64,000 bases of DNA from Roseiarcus sp963721905. GTDB lineage: Bacteria > Pseudomonadota > Alphaproteobacteria > Rhizobiales > Beijerinckiaceae. The stretch lies in the NCBI GenBank assembly GCA_963721905.1, contig CAVRMF010000011.1, positions 62,001 to 126,000 of the forward strand, read 5' to 3'. This document shows positions 9,691 to 17,583 of the stretch, in pieces. The notes under the pieces were generated by a model, which saw only the letters and a program-made list of their open reading frames with translations, was not told where the DNA came from and made no database searches. Positions within the stretch are counted from its first letter, which is position 1; every line of letters starts with the position of its first letter. The translations under genes and the position numbers were made by a program.

Positions 9691-11808
9691 ATGAGCGGCC
9701 AAGCTTCCCGTGTCGATGCGCCCTTGGACGCACCCTTGCCCGATCTTTGGGACGACAAGCACGCGGCGACCCTCGACGAGCCCAACCTCCTGCTCTACCG
9801 CTCGAATCTTCTCGGCAGCGATCTCAGGATCACCAATTTCGGCGGCGGCAACACTTCGGCCAAGGTCGACGAAAAGGACCCGCTGACGGCCAAGCCCGTC
9901 CAGGTGCTTTGGGTCAAAGGCTCGGGCGGCGACATCGGCTCGATGAAGCTCGACGGATTTTCCACCCTCTATCTCGACAAGCTCTTGGGCCTCAAGTCGG
10001 TCTATCGCGGACTGAAGCATGAAGACGAGATGGTGGCGCTCTTCAACCACTGCACGTTCAATCTGAACCCGCGCGCGACCTCGATCGACACGCCGCTGCA
10101 CGGCTTCGTTCCACACCCGCATGTCGACCACGTTCACGCCGATGCGGTGATCGCGATCGCCGCCAGCGAAAACGCCGAGGAACTGACCCGCAAGGTGTTC
10201 GGCGGCGAACTCGGCTTTCTGCCGTGGCAGCGGCCCGGGTTCGACCTCGGCCTCAAGCTCGGCGCGATGGCGGAGGCGAATCCGAATCTGAAGGGCGTCG
10301 TACTCGGCGGCCATGGTCTCTTCACCTGGGGGCCGACGTCGAAAGCCTGTTACGAGACGACGCTCGCGATGATCAACAAGGCCTCCACCTGGCTCGGCGC
10401 CAACGCGCGGGGCGAGGCCTTCGGCGGAGCGGCGGTCGAGGCGCTGCCGCCCGCCGAGCGGCGCGCAATCGCCGCGGCGCTGATGCCCGCGATCCGCAAG
10501 CGCGTTTCGGCGGGCGAGCGCAAGATCGGCCATTTCGCCGACGGATCGGAAGTCATGGAATTCGTCAACGCGCGCGACCTTAAAGCGCTCGCCGCGCTCG
10601 GCACGTCATGCCCGGACCATTTCCTGCGCACCAAGATCCGTCCGCTGGTGCTGGCGTTCGATCCGGCGGCGCGCAATCTCGAGGCTGTCATCGGCTCGCT
10701 CGATCAGAGCCTCGCCGCTTACCGCGCGGACTACGCCGCCTATTACGAGCGCTGCAAGCGGCCGAACTCGCCGGCCATGCGCGATCCCAACGCCGTCATC
10801 TATCTCGTGCCGGGCATCGGCATGCTCTCCTTCGCCAAGGACAAGGCGACTGCGCGCATCGCCTCCGAATTTTACGTCAACGCAATCAATGTGATGCGCG
10901 GCGCCTCGAGCGTCAGCCGCTATGTCGGGCTCGCCGAGCAGGAGGCGTTCGACATCGAATACTGGCTGCTGGAAGAGGCGAAGCTTCAGCGCATGCCGAA
11001 GCCGAAGTCGCTCGCCGGGCGGGTCGCGCTGGTGACCGGCGGGGCCGGCGGCATCGGCCAGGCGATCGCGGCGCGGCTGATCGGCGAAGGCGCCTGCGTT
11101 GTGCTCGCCGACATCGACCGGGCGAGCCTCGATCGGGCCGCAGCCGATTTCGCCAAGCGCTTCGGCAAGGACGCGGTCTCCGGCGTCGTCGCCGACGTGA
11201 CGGACGAGACGGCGGTCGAGGCCGCGTTCCGCGACGCCGTCGTCGGCTATGGCGGGGTCGATATCGTCGTCGCCAACGCCGGCATTGCATCCGCCGCTCC
11301 GTTCGAGGACACCTCGCTCGAACTCTGGAACCGCAACATCGCGATCCTCGCCACCGGCTATTTTCTGTCCGCCCGGGCTGGCTACCGGATCATGAAGGAT
11401 CAGGGCCTCGGCGGCAGCATCGTCTTCATCGCCTCGAAGAACGCACTCGCCGCCTCGCCGGGCGCCTCGGCCTATTGCACGGCCAAGGCAGCGGAAGTGC
11501 ATCTGGCGCGCTGTCTTGCGCTCGAAGGCGCGCCCTACGGCATTCGCGCCAATACGGTCAATCCGGACGCCGTGCTGCGCGGATCGAAGATCTGGCAGGG
11601 CGAGTGGCGCGCGCAGCGCGCCGCGTCGAACAAGGTTGACGAATCCGAGCTCGAGGAGGTCTATCGCCAGCGCTCGCTGCTCAAGCTTTCCGTCTATCCC
11701 GAGGATATCGCCGAGGCGGTCTATTATTTCGCCTCCGATCTCTCGGCCAAGAGCACCGGCAACATCCTCAATGTCGACGCGGGCAACGCGGTGAGCTTCA
11801 CGAGGTAG
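9691..11808 (+). CDS. rhaD: Bifunctional rhamnulose-1-phosphate aldolase / short-chain alcohol dehydrogenase
   Basis: A 705-residue two-domain enzyme. The N-terminal class II aldolase/adducin domain (about residues 20-420; GGGNTSAK near 50, HPHVDHVHADAV near 140 carrying zinc-ligand histidines, GGHGLFTWG near 208) cleaves L-rhamnulose 1-phosphate to dihydroxyacetone phosphate and L-lactaldehyde. The C-terminal SDR domain (from about residue 435; TGGAGGIG, NAGIA, YCTAKAA) would oxidise or reduce the lactaldehyde with NAD. The GGAGG ribosome-binding site at 9679 supports ATG 9691. It is followed by rhaI after 21 bases, divergent from the transporter operon. Confidence 0.93.
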   Translation: MSGQASRVDAPLDAPLPDLWDDKHAATLDEPNLLLYRSNLLGSDLRITNFGGGNTSAKVDEKDPLTAKPVQVLWVKGSGGDIGSMKLDGFSTLYLDKLLGLKSVYRGLKHEDEMVALFNHCTFNLNPRATSIDTPLHGFVPHPHVDHVHADAVIAIAASENAEELTRKVFGGELGFLPWQRPGFDLGLKLGAMAEANPNLKGVVLGGHGLFTWGPTSKACYETTLAMINKASTWLGANARGEAFGGAAVEALPPAERRAIAAALMPAIRKRVSAGERKIGHFADGSEVMEFVNARDLKALAALGTSCPDHFLRTKIRPLVLAFDPAARNLEAVIGSLDQSLAAYRADYAAYYERCKRPNSPAMRDPNAVIYLVPGIGMLSFAKDKATARIASEFYVNAINVMRGASSVSRYVGLAEQEAFDIEYWLLEEAKLQRMPKPKSLAGRVALVTGGAGGIGQAIAARLIGEGACVVLADIDRASLDRAAADFAKRFGKDAVSGVVADVTDETAVEAAFRDAVVGYGGVDIVVANAGIASAAPFEDTSLELWNRNIAILATGYFLSARAGYRIMKDQGLGGSIVFIASKNALAASPGASAYCTAKAAEVHLARCLALEGAPYGIRANTVNPDAVLRGSKIWQGEWRAQRAASNKVDESELEEVYRQRSLLKLSVYPEDIAEAVYYFASDLSAKSTGNILNVDAGNAVSFTR

Positions 11809-11829
11809 CGAGGGGTCAGGGAGGAGCCT

Positions 11830-13122
11830 ATGTCCTATCGCATTCCAGACATGCTGATCGGCGAAGCGAACGCCAAAATCGCCGCCGCGCACGACGAGGA
11901 TTATGCAGCGCTCGGCCGGCGCCTGGAGCGAAGCGGCGTCGATATCGACGCGGTCGCCGCCAAGGTCGCGGCGTTCGCGGTCGCCGTTCCGACCTGGGGG
12001 GTCGGCACCGGGGGCACCCGCTTCGCCCGCTTTCCCGGCCCAGGCGAACCGCGCGGCATTTTCGACAAGCTCGAGGATTGCGCGACAATTCACCAGCTTA
12101 CCCGCGCGACGCCGACCTGCTCGCCGCATTTCCCCTGGGACAAGGTCAGCGATTATCGCGAGCTCGCCGAACGGGCGAAGGCGCTCGGCGTCGGGTTCGA
12201 TGCGGTCAACTCCAACACGTTTCAGGATGAGCCCGGCCAGAAGCTTTCCTACAAGTTCGGGTCGCTCAGCCACAGCGAGAAAGCAGTCCGGGACCAGGCG
12301 GTGGCGCACAACCTCGAATGCATCGAGATCGGCGAAAAGCTGGGCTCGACGGCGCTGACGGTCTGGATTGCCGACGGCTCCAATTTCCCCGGACAGTCGA
12401 ACCTGAACCGCGTCTTCGACTGGTATCTCGAATCGTTGAGCGCCATATACGCGCGCCTGCCCGCAAACTGGCGGGTGTTCCTGGAGCACAAGCTCTGCGA
12501 GCCGGCCTTCTATTCGACCGTCATTTCCGACTGGGGGACGAGCCTGATGGCGGCCGAGGCGCTGGGACCGAAGGCCCTTTGCCTCGTCGACCTCGGACAC
12601 CATGCGCCGAACGTCAACATCGAGCAGATCGTGGCGCGGCTGATCCGCGCCGGGAGGCTCGCCGGCTTCCACTTCAACGATTCCAAATACGGGGACGACG
12701 ATCTCGACACGGGGTCGATCGACCCGTTCCGCCTCTATCGCGTCTTCAACGAACTTGTCGACGCCAGCGCGCGCGGCGCGCCCGGCTTCGATCCCGCCTA
12801 TATGCTTGACCAGTCGCACAACGTGACCGACCCGATCGAGAGCCTGATCGTCTCGGCCACCGAGGTGCAGCGCGCTTATGCGCAGGCGCTCCTGATCGAC
12901 CGCGCCGCGCTGGCAGTCGCGCAGGAGGTGAACGACGTCATGCTCGCGCATCGCCTTTTCAAGGCAGGCTTCGTGACCGATGTGTCGCCGATCCTGGCCG
13001 AGGCGCGGCGGCGTGGCGGCGGCGCGATCGATCCGATCGCCGTCTACCGCGCCTCGAAATACCGCGCGCACAAGGCGAAGGAGCGGCCCGCCGTCGCGGG
13101 CTCATCGTCGGGGATCGTCTGA
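11830..13122 (+). CDS. rhaI: L-rhamnose isomerase (RhaI type)
   Basis: The 430-residue TIM-barrel isomerase of the rhizobial/Pseudomonas RhaI type converts L-rhamnose to L-rhamnulose. Metal-binding and catalytic regions visible are RVFLEHKLCEPAFY (glutamate near residue 219), CLVDLGHHAPNVNIE with DLGHH near 255, and GFHFNDSKYGDDDLD near 278. It follows rhaD by 21 bases with a GGAGG ribosome-binding site and is probably co-transcribed from the promoter at 9625-9652. Confidence 0.93.
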   Translation: MSYRIPDMLIGEANAKIAAAHDEDYAALGRRLERSGVDIDAVAAKVAAFAVAVPTWGVGTGGTRFARFPGPGEPRGIFDKLEDCATIHQLTRATPTCSPHFPWDKVSDYRELAERAKALGVGFDAVNSNTFQDEPGQKLSYKFGSLSHSEKAVRDQAVAHNLECIEIGEKLGSTALTVWIADGSNFPGQSNLNRVFDWYLESLSAIYARLPANWRVFLEHKLCEPAFYSTVISDWGTSLMAAEALGPKALCLVDLGHHAPNVNIEQIVARLIRAGRLAGFHFNDSKYGDDDLDTGSIDPFRLYRVFNELVDASARGAPGFDPAYMLDQSHNVTDPIESLIVSATEVQRAYAQALLIDRAALAVAQEVNDVMLAHRLFKAGFVTDVSPILAEARRRGGGAIDPIAVYRASKYRAHKAKERPAVAGSSSGIV

Positions 13123-13288
13123 TCCCGACCTCGGCTATGGCGGGTGATTCCCGGTTGGCTGTGCTAGAGTCGCGCTCAGCCCGTGGCCGCGAGCACTGGT
13201 CCCGCATCCAAGGCGAAAGTTCGAAAAAGATCGCGCCGCCCGAACCCGTGGAGCGGCACGGTCGACGCCGGCTTCGGGCCAGGCAGGC

Positions 13289-13729
13289 CTATTCCGCTGG
13301 CGTCGCCGACACCGGCGATAAATCCTCGACGGGAACTGCGACAGGGTTTTCACGGCGCAGGAAGCGCCGAAAGGCCATCCGGACGTCCCGGAAGAGCCGG
13401 ACCCAGGCGTTCGGCTTGCGGAAATGCGAGGCGAACTCCCGGTTCGTCTCGAGCGGCGTCCAATATTGCTGACGCCATGTCTTGAACATCGAGACCAGTT
13501 CGTCGGTCTGCTCTGGCTTGATCGCGAGCATTGCGCATCCGCAGAGCGCATCGATCGTCACTCGTCCCATCCGGTCGAACTGGAAGCGATGACGGCTCGG
13601 GACGTGGTGCAGCCAGCCATGCGCATATTCGAAATCGTCCGGCTGGAAGCGCAGCGCCGAAATCATCGGCGATACGTCCAGATATCGAACGGTCTGCCCG
13701 GGCGCGTATCGGAACTCGACGTTAGACAT
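13289..13729 (-). CDS. Hypothetical protein, 146 residues
   Basis: I do not recognise this gene. The protein is soluble, starts MSNVEFRYAPGQTVRYLDV, has a central region rich in aromatics and histidines (FEYAHGWLHHVPSRHRFQFDR), and ends in a basic helix with WVRLFRDVRMAFRRFLRR. There are no membrane helices or signal peptide. The ATG at 13,729 is preferred because GGAG lies six bases before it; ATG at 13,741 would add four residues. It is isolated between rhaI (convergent) and a divergently placed membrane gene. Confidence 0.6.
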   Translation of the reverse strand: MSNVEFRYAPGQTVRYLDVSPMISALRFQPDDFEYAHGWLHHVPSRHRFQFDRMGRVTIDALCGCAMLAIKPEQTDELVSMFKTWRQQYWTPLETNREFASHFRKPNAWVRLFRDVRMAFRRFLRRENPVAVPVEDLSPVSATPAE

Positions 13730-13921
13730 GAGAATCTCCATCCGCCTGAACTCCCAGCCCGGTCCTGAACGATCTCGCGTCGGGCAGGGTTCCTCGAATG
13801 GTGCACGCGAGATCGGCTTTTTTATGCTGCGCCGGCGAGAAATCGCGCTTCGTCGCTGCGGATCCAATTTTGCGGGAATCGGATATCCAGGGCTGTCGTC
13901 GGCCTCAGCGGGGGAACTGTC

Positions 13922-14391
13922 ATGTATCTGACGGTCGTCATATTGCTTATGGGCGCACTTCCGGTCGTCTCTATCGTCGCCGAAGCGGCGCTTTCTCACG
14001 GCGGCGCCGACTTGACCCTGCTCATTGGCAAATGGTTCGTCTTCTGGCCGGTCGGCGTCCGGCTGATCCTCGCCGGCCTGCGCCAAATCGCCAATCCCAG
14101 CTTCACCGCGGAGTCGATCTTTAGGATCAGGGACACGGGGGCGCTGAGCATCGTCCGGGAACTTGGATTCGGGAATCTCTCCATTGGGCTGCTCGGGGCG
14201 TGCGCCCTTTTCAATCCGGGGTGGGTCACGCCTGCGGCGGTCGCGGGAGGCCTCTTTTACAGGCTGGCGGGCGTCCAGCACCTCATGAAAGGGATCGAAA
14301 CGCGAAGGAGACCATCGCGATGGTCTCGGACCTTCTTGTCTTTTTGGTGCTCGCCGTCTTTCTCGTCGCCCTGCTCTTCCGGCCCGGATGA
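13922..14391 (+). pseudogene. DUF6790-like membrane protein, frameshifted
   Basis: The first frame gives MYLTVVILLMGALPVVSIVAE, then a helix LLIGKWFVFWPVGVRLILAGL, the segment FTAESIFRIRDTGALSIVRE, ELGFGNLSIGLLGACALF and LFYRLAGVQHLMKG. The expected last part of the family, DRNAKETIAMVSDLLVFLVL with a final hydrophobic helix and stop, continues in the -1 frame. Adding one G to GGG at 14,291-14,293 joins both into a single protein of about 156 residues with four to five helices. The gene is therefore either disrupted or carries a sequencing deletion in a G run. Read without correction it would run 248 residues into unrelated sequence. Confidence 0.7.
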
Positions 14392-14437
14392 GCATCGCCT
14401 GCGGTCGCGGCGACCGTTTTCCTGCGCCCCGACGCGA

Positions 14438-16510
14438 TTACCCTCCGCCAGCCTCGATTTGGCACGCGCGCCGGTATCGTTGGGCCTCCCCGACCACGGC
14501 GAGCGCGGCGGCGGCGAGCGGCCCGGACGGCGCCGGTGCGTCGGTCGGCGTCTGATTCGGGGCGAGTTGGGCCTGAAGCCAATCGCGCGCGCCGCTGTCG
14601 GGCGCCGGCGCGACGCCCAGCCGCGCGTCGAGCCGCGCCGCGGAAAATTGAGCGACGAGGCCATATGACGCGATCAGCAGCGCCGCCATTTCGTCCAGGC
14701 CCTTGCGCGTGGCGGTCGGTTCGATGCTCATGCGCCCGGCCGAATCGGAGAGCGCGGCGAGCGCCTCGATCATGTTCTTGCGCGCCAGGCGATAGTCGTG
14801 GACGCCGGTCTCAGGGTTAAGGGCGACGCTCGCGAAAGTGGCGAGCCGCGCGAGCAGCCCGGTCGCGACGCGGGGCGCCTCCCTAAATTCCCAGTGCGGC
14901 CACACATAGCTGAAGAGATGCGCGATCGCGGCGCCGATCAGCGTGTCGGCGAGCCGCGCGAGGACAGGCGCCGGCAGCGAGGGCTGGACGAGATGCAACG
15001 AAACGAGCGCCATCACTGACGCCCCGACCGAGGCCAGCCGATAATTGAGCCGTACGAAGCTGTGGACGACGGCGAGCGACAGGCCCTGCACCGCGACCAG
15101 CGCGCCCGCCGGTAGCCACGCAACCGCGCCTGCGGCGGCGACGCAGCCGATCAGGGTGCCGACGACGCGATCGTCGCGGCGCTGCCTGGTGAGCCCGTAA
15201 TTCGCGCGCATCACCACGGCGATGGTCAGCAGAACCCAGTTGCCGTGACCCGAGTCGCCGAGGAACTGCGCGATGATCGCGCCCGCCATCATCGCCAGAG
15301 CCAGCCGAACCGAATAACGCAGAACGGGCGAGGCGAGGGTGAAATGAGGCCCGAGCGCCGCCAGCGAATAGGAGCGCTTCGGGATGAAGGCGGCGAGGTT
15401 GACGCCGCCGATAACCCCTTCGGCCGTCTCGTTGTCCGAGAGAGTTTTCTCCAGTCGCCGGATGTTGTCGAGCGCCAGAGCGATCCGGCGCGTCGACGCG
15501 AGGAGCGCCTCGCGCGCTGGCTTGTCTGACGCTGCTTCGGTTCCCGCCACCGTCGCTTCCCGCTTCAGGGCGTCGATGGCGACGTGATGATCGGGCGGCA
15601 GGGTCGGACGGTCGGTCGTTAGGAGTTCGAGGCTCAAATGGCCGACATCGAGGGCGCCGACGCGCAGCGCCGTGCGGATGCGATGAAGGACCGCAGCCGC
15701 CACAGGCGTCTCGCGGATGAGCGCGACGTCGCATTGCGCGGCGACCAGCGCGTCGAAGGCGTCGAGCAGCACGCCGATCGTGGCGGCCAGCCTCAGTCGC
15801 TCCGGTGTGCGGCTCGCGTGGTCGAGCAGCAGCGATCGCGTCGACTGCAATTGTTCGGCCAACGCCGCCTGCTGTCGGATCGCCGCGCCGTAAGCAGCCG
15901 CCAAATCCGTTTCGGGCTCGAACACTGCGGCGACTGTACGGAGATAGATCGAGAACTCACGGATCGCCTCGCTGGCGACCAGCCGCCGGGCGCTCGCGTC
16001 GGTGACGACGGTCGCGAGCAACGCGATTGCGATGTAGACGAGGCCGCCGGCGACGAACATCGCCTCAATGTGCATCGCGGCCGTGAACGTCTCGCGCGGA
16101 AAGCCCAGCACGAACACCATGGGGATCACCGCCTGCATGCCGACGGCGATCGCCCAGCGGCCGAGCCCGGTCACGAAGCCGCCGACGAACGCGATCGCGC
16201 CGATCGTCAGCAGCGCCGCCAGCGGCCACGGCAGGGCGAGCTGAATCGCGATGGTCGAGAGAAGCGCGAGCGCGAAGCCGAAGCCCATCGCGCGGGCCTT
16301 CTCATGCCACGGCGCCGGCAGATCGGAGATGCTGGCTGAAATCGCGCCGATCGTTGCGGGCTGGCCGGCGGCGAAGCCGAAGATGGCGGTGGCGGCGAGG
16401 GCGACCGCGATGACGCCGACGCCGACGCTGACGCCGTTGACGATGTGCTGGCCTACGAACAGCCGGGTGAGGTCGGGGGCGCGCCAGCGAAACTCGAGCC
16501 AGCGAAACAT
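14438..16510 (-). CDS. FUSC family membrane protein (aromatic acid/fusaric acid exporter-like)
   Basis: A 690-residue protein with two membrane blocks, each of about five to six helices (residues 20-170 and 385-530), separated by soluble helical regions. This duplicated layout is typical of the FUSC/YccS/AaeB-like family. The second block has the conserved LLTIAVVMRANYGLTRQRRDDRVVGT. Proteins of this family are linked to export of aromatic acids or toxic organics; the substrate here is unknown. It starts only 12 bases after the fdsD stop on the same strand and may be read through from the formate dehydrogenase operon. Confidence 0.85.
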   Translation of the reverse strand: MFRWLEFRWRAPDLTRLFVGQHIVNGVSVGVGVIAVALAATAIFGFAAGQPATIGAISASISDLPAPWHEKARAMGFGFALALLSTIAIQLALPWPLAALLTIGAIAFVGGFVTGLGRWAIAVGMQAVIPMVFVLGFPRETFTAAMHIEAMFVAGGLVYIAIALLATVVTDASARRLVASEAIREFSIYLRTVAAVFEPETDLAAAYGAAIRQQAALAEQLQSTRSLLLDHASRTPERLRLAATIGVLLDAFDALVAAQCDVALIRETPVAAAVLHRIRTALRVGALDVGHLSLELLTTDRPTLPPDHHVAIDALKREATVAGTEAASDKPAREALLASTRRIALALDNIRRLEKTLSDNETAEGVIGGVNLAAFIPKRSYSLAALGPHFTLASPVLRYSVRLALAMMAGAIIAQFLGDSGHGNWVLLTIAVVMRANYGLTRQRRDDRVVGTLIGCVAAAGAVAWLPAGALVAVQGLSLAVVHSFVRLNYRLASVGASVMALVSLHLVQPSLPAPVLARLADTLIGAAIAHLFSYVWPHWEFREAPRVATGLLARLATFASVALNPETGVHDYRLARKNMIEALAALSDSAGRMSIEPTATRKGLDEMAALLIASYGLVAQFSAARLDARLGVAPAPDSGARDWLQAQLAPNQTPTDAPAPSGPLAAAALAVVGEAQRYRRACQIEAGGG

Positions 16511-16522
16511 GACGACGCGGCG

Positions 16523-16753
16523 TCAGACGTGCGCGGCGCGCTTCAGCGCCTCGACCGCATGGGCCGCCGTCGGGTTGAGGCCGGCGTGGCGTTCCTCGGC
16601 AAAGGCGATAAGTTCGCGAATCATCTTTGGCGTCCAGTATTGGCGCAGATGCGAGGCGGCGCCAGCGACCGCTTCCTTTTCGGGCATGGCGGCGTAAAAG
16701 TCGCCGATCTGGTTCGCCATGCGCACGAGTTTCTCGATCTTGTCCGCAGTCAC
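16523..16753 (-). CDS. fdsD: NAD-dependent formate dehydrogenase, delta subunit
   Basis: The 76-residue protein is the small FdsD subunit, recognised by KLVRMANQIGDFYAAMP, LRQYWTPKMIRELIAF and the operon position. FdsD is needed for assembly or stability of the molybdenum enzyme. The start is GTG at 16,753, overlapping the fdhD stop as GTGA, so the two are translationally coupled. It is too short to be found by length-filtered gene callers if only ATG starts are used. Confidence 0.9.
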   Translation of the reverse strand: MTADKIEKLVRMANQIGDFYAAMPEKEAVAGAASHLRQYWTPKMIRELIAFAEERHAGLNPTAAHAVEALKRAAHV

Positions 16754-17583
16754 GCCGCTAACCCTCCGTCCGCCCCGTTCCGCGCCGTCTCGAAACTCAG
16801 CGCCCTGTCGGCCCGGGCGACGGCGATGAGGGCGACGCCGAAGTCCCGCGCCCGTTCGAGCGCGAGCGAGGTTGGCGCGGAGAGCGAAACCAGCGCGCCC
16901 GCGCCGAAAATCGCCGCCTTGGCGACCATCTCGAACGAACATCGGCTGGTGATGACGAAAAACCCATTCTCAGCGCCAACGCCGGCGCGCCAGAGCGCCC
17001 CGATCGCCTTGTCGAGCGCATTATGGCGTCCGACATCTTCGCGCGCCAGAATGATCCGCCCGTCGCGCCCGCACCAGGCGGCCCCGTGCACGGCGCGGGT
17101 CAATTCGTTCAGCGGCTGGCGCCGCTTGAGCTCCGCGATCGCGGCGCCGATCGCGGAAGGTTCGATCGGCGGACCGGAGCCGAGCGCGCGCCGCGGCGAG
17201 GGCATTTGCGAAATCTCCTCGATGCCGCAGAGGCCACAGCCGGTTCGCCCGCTCATCGCGCGCTTGCGCGCGAGATGCGCCTGCAGTCTCTCGCCCGTGA
17301 GCGCGATTGCGATCCGAAAGCCGTCTTCAGCCCGCTCGATCTCGACGCCGCGAATGTCCTCGATCCGTCCGGCAATTCCCTCGCTCAGCGCGAAGCCGTA
17401 AGCGAAATCCTCGAGGTCGCAAGGCGTCGCCATCATCACGGCGAAGGGCGCGGCGCCGATGACGATCTGGACCGGCGCCTCAATCGCGACCGCCCGCGTC
17501 AGCGGCGGCCCAACGACGCCGTCTTCGTAAGAAAATGAGTGCGCTTCGACCTCGACGGAACCCGCGCCCTCATTCGGCGGCAT
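16750..17583 (-). CDS. fdhD: Formate dehydrogenase accessory sulfurtransferase FdhD
   Basis: The 277-residue protein is FdhD/FdsC, which sulfurates and delivers the bis-MGD molybdenum cofactor to the formate dehydrogenase catalytic subunit. The conserved redox cysteine loop GCGLCG is near residues 115-120, and EDVGRHNALDKAIG is the family signature near 182-195. The gene overlaps the 3' end of fdsA by 14 bases and the start of fdsD by 4 bases, consistent with one tightly packed operon. Confidence 0.95.
   Translation of the reverse strand: MPPNEGAGSVEVEAHSFSYEDGVVGPPLTRAVAIEAPVQIVIGAAPFAVMMATPCDLEDFAYGFALSEGIAGRIEDIRGVEIERAEDGFRIAIALTGERLQAHLARKRAMSGRTGCGLCGIEEISQMPSPRRALGSGPPIEPSAIGAAIAELKRRQPLNELTRAVHGAAWCGRDGRIILAREDVGRHNALDKAIGALWRAGVGAENGFFVITSRCSFEMVAKAAIFGAGALVSLSAPTSLALERARDFGVALIAVARADRALSFETARNGADGGLAA

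Noticed and set aside
10606..13071. Long open frame of 821 codons on the minus strand opposite rhaD/rhaI
   Set aside because: It is the antisense shadow of two well-supported genes; its translation is Arg/Ala/Gly-rich, with no domain, and GC-rich codon use creates such frames throughout this window.
14285..14296. Programmed -1 frameshift at ATGAAAGGG in the DUF6790 gene
   Set aside because: The sequence does not fit the X-XXY-YYZ slippery pattern in the reading frame used, and no downstream stem is evident; a one-base deletion in the G run explains it more simply.
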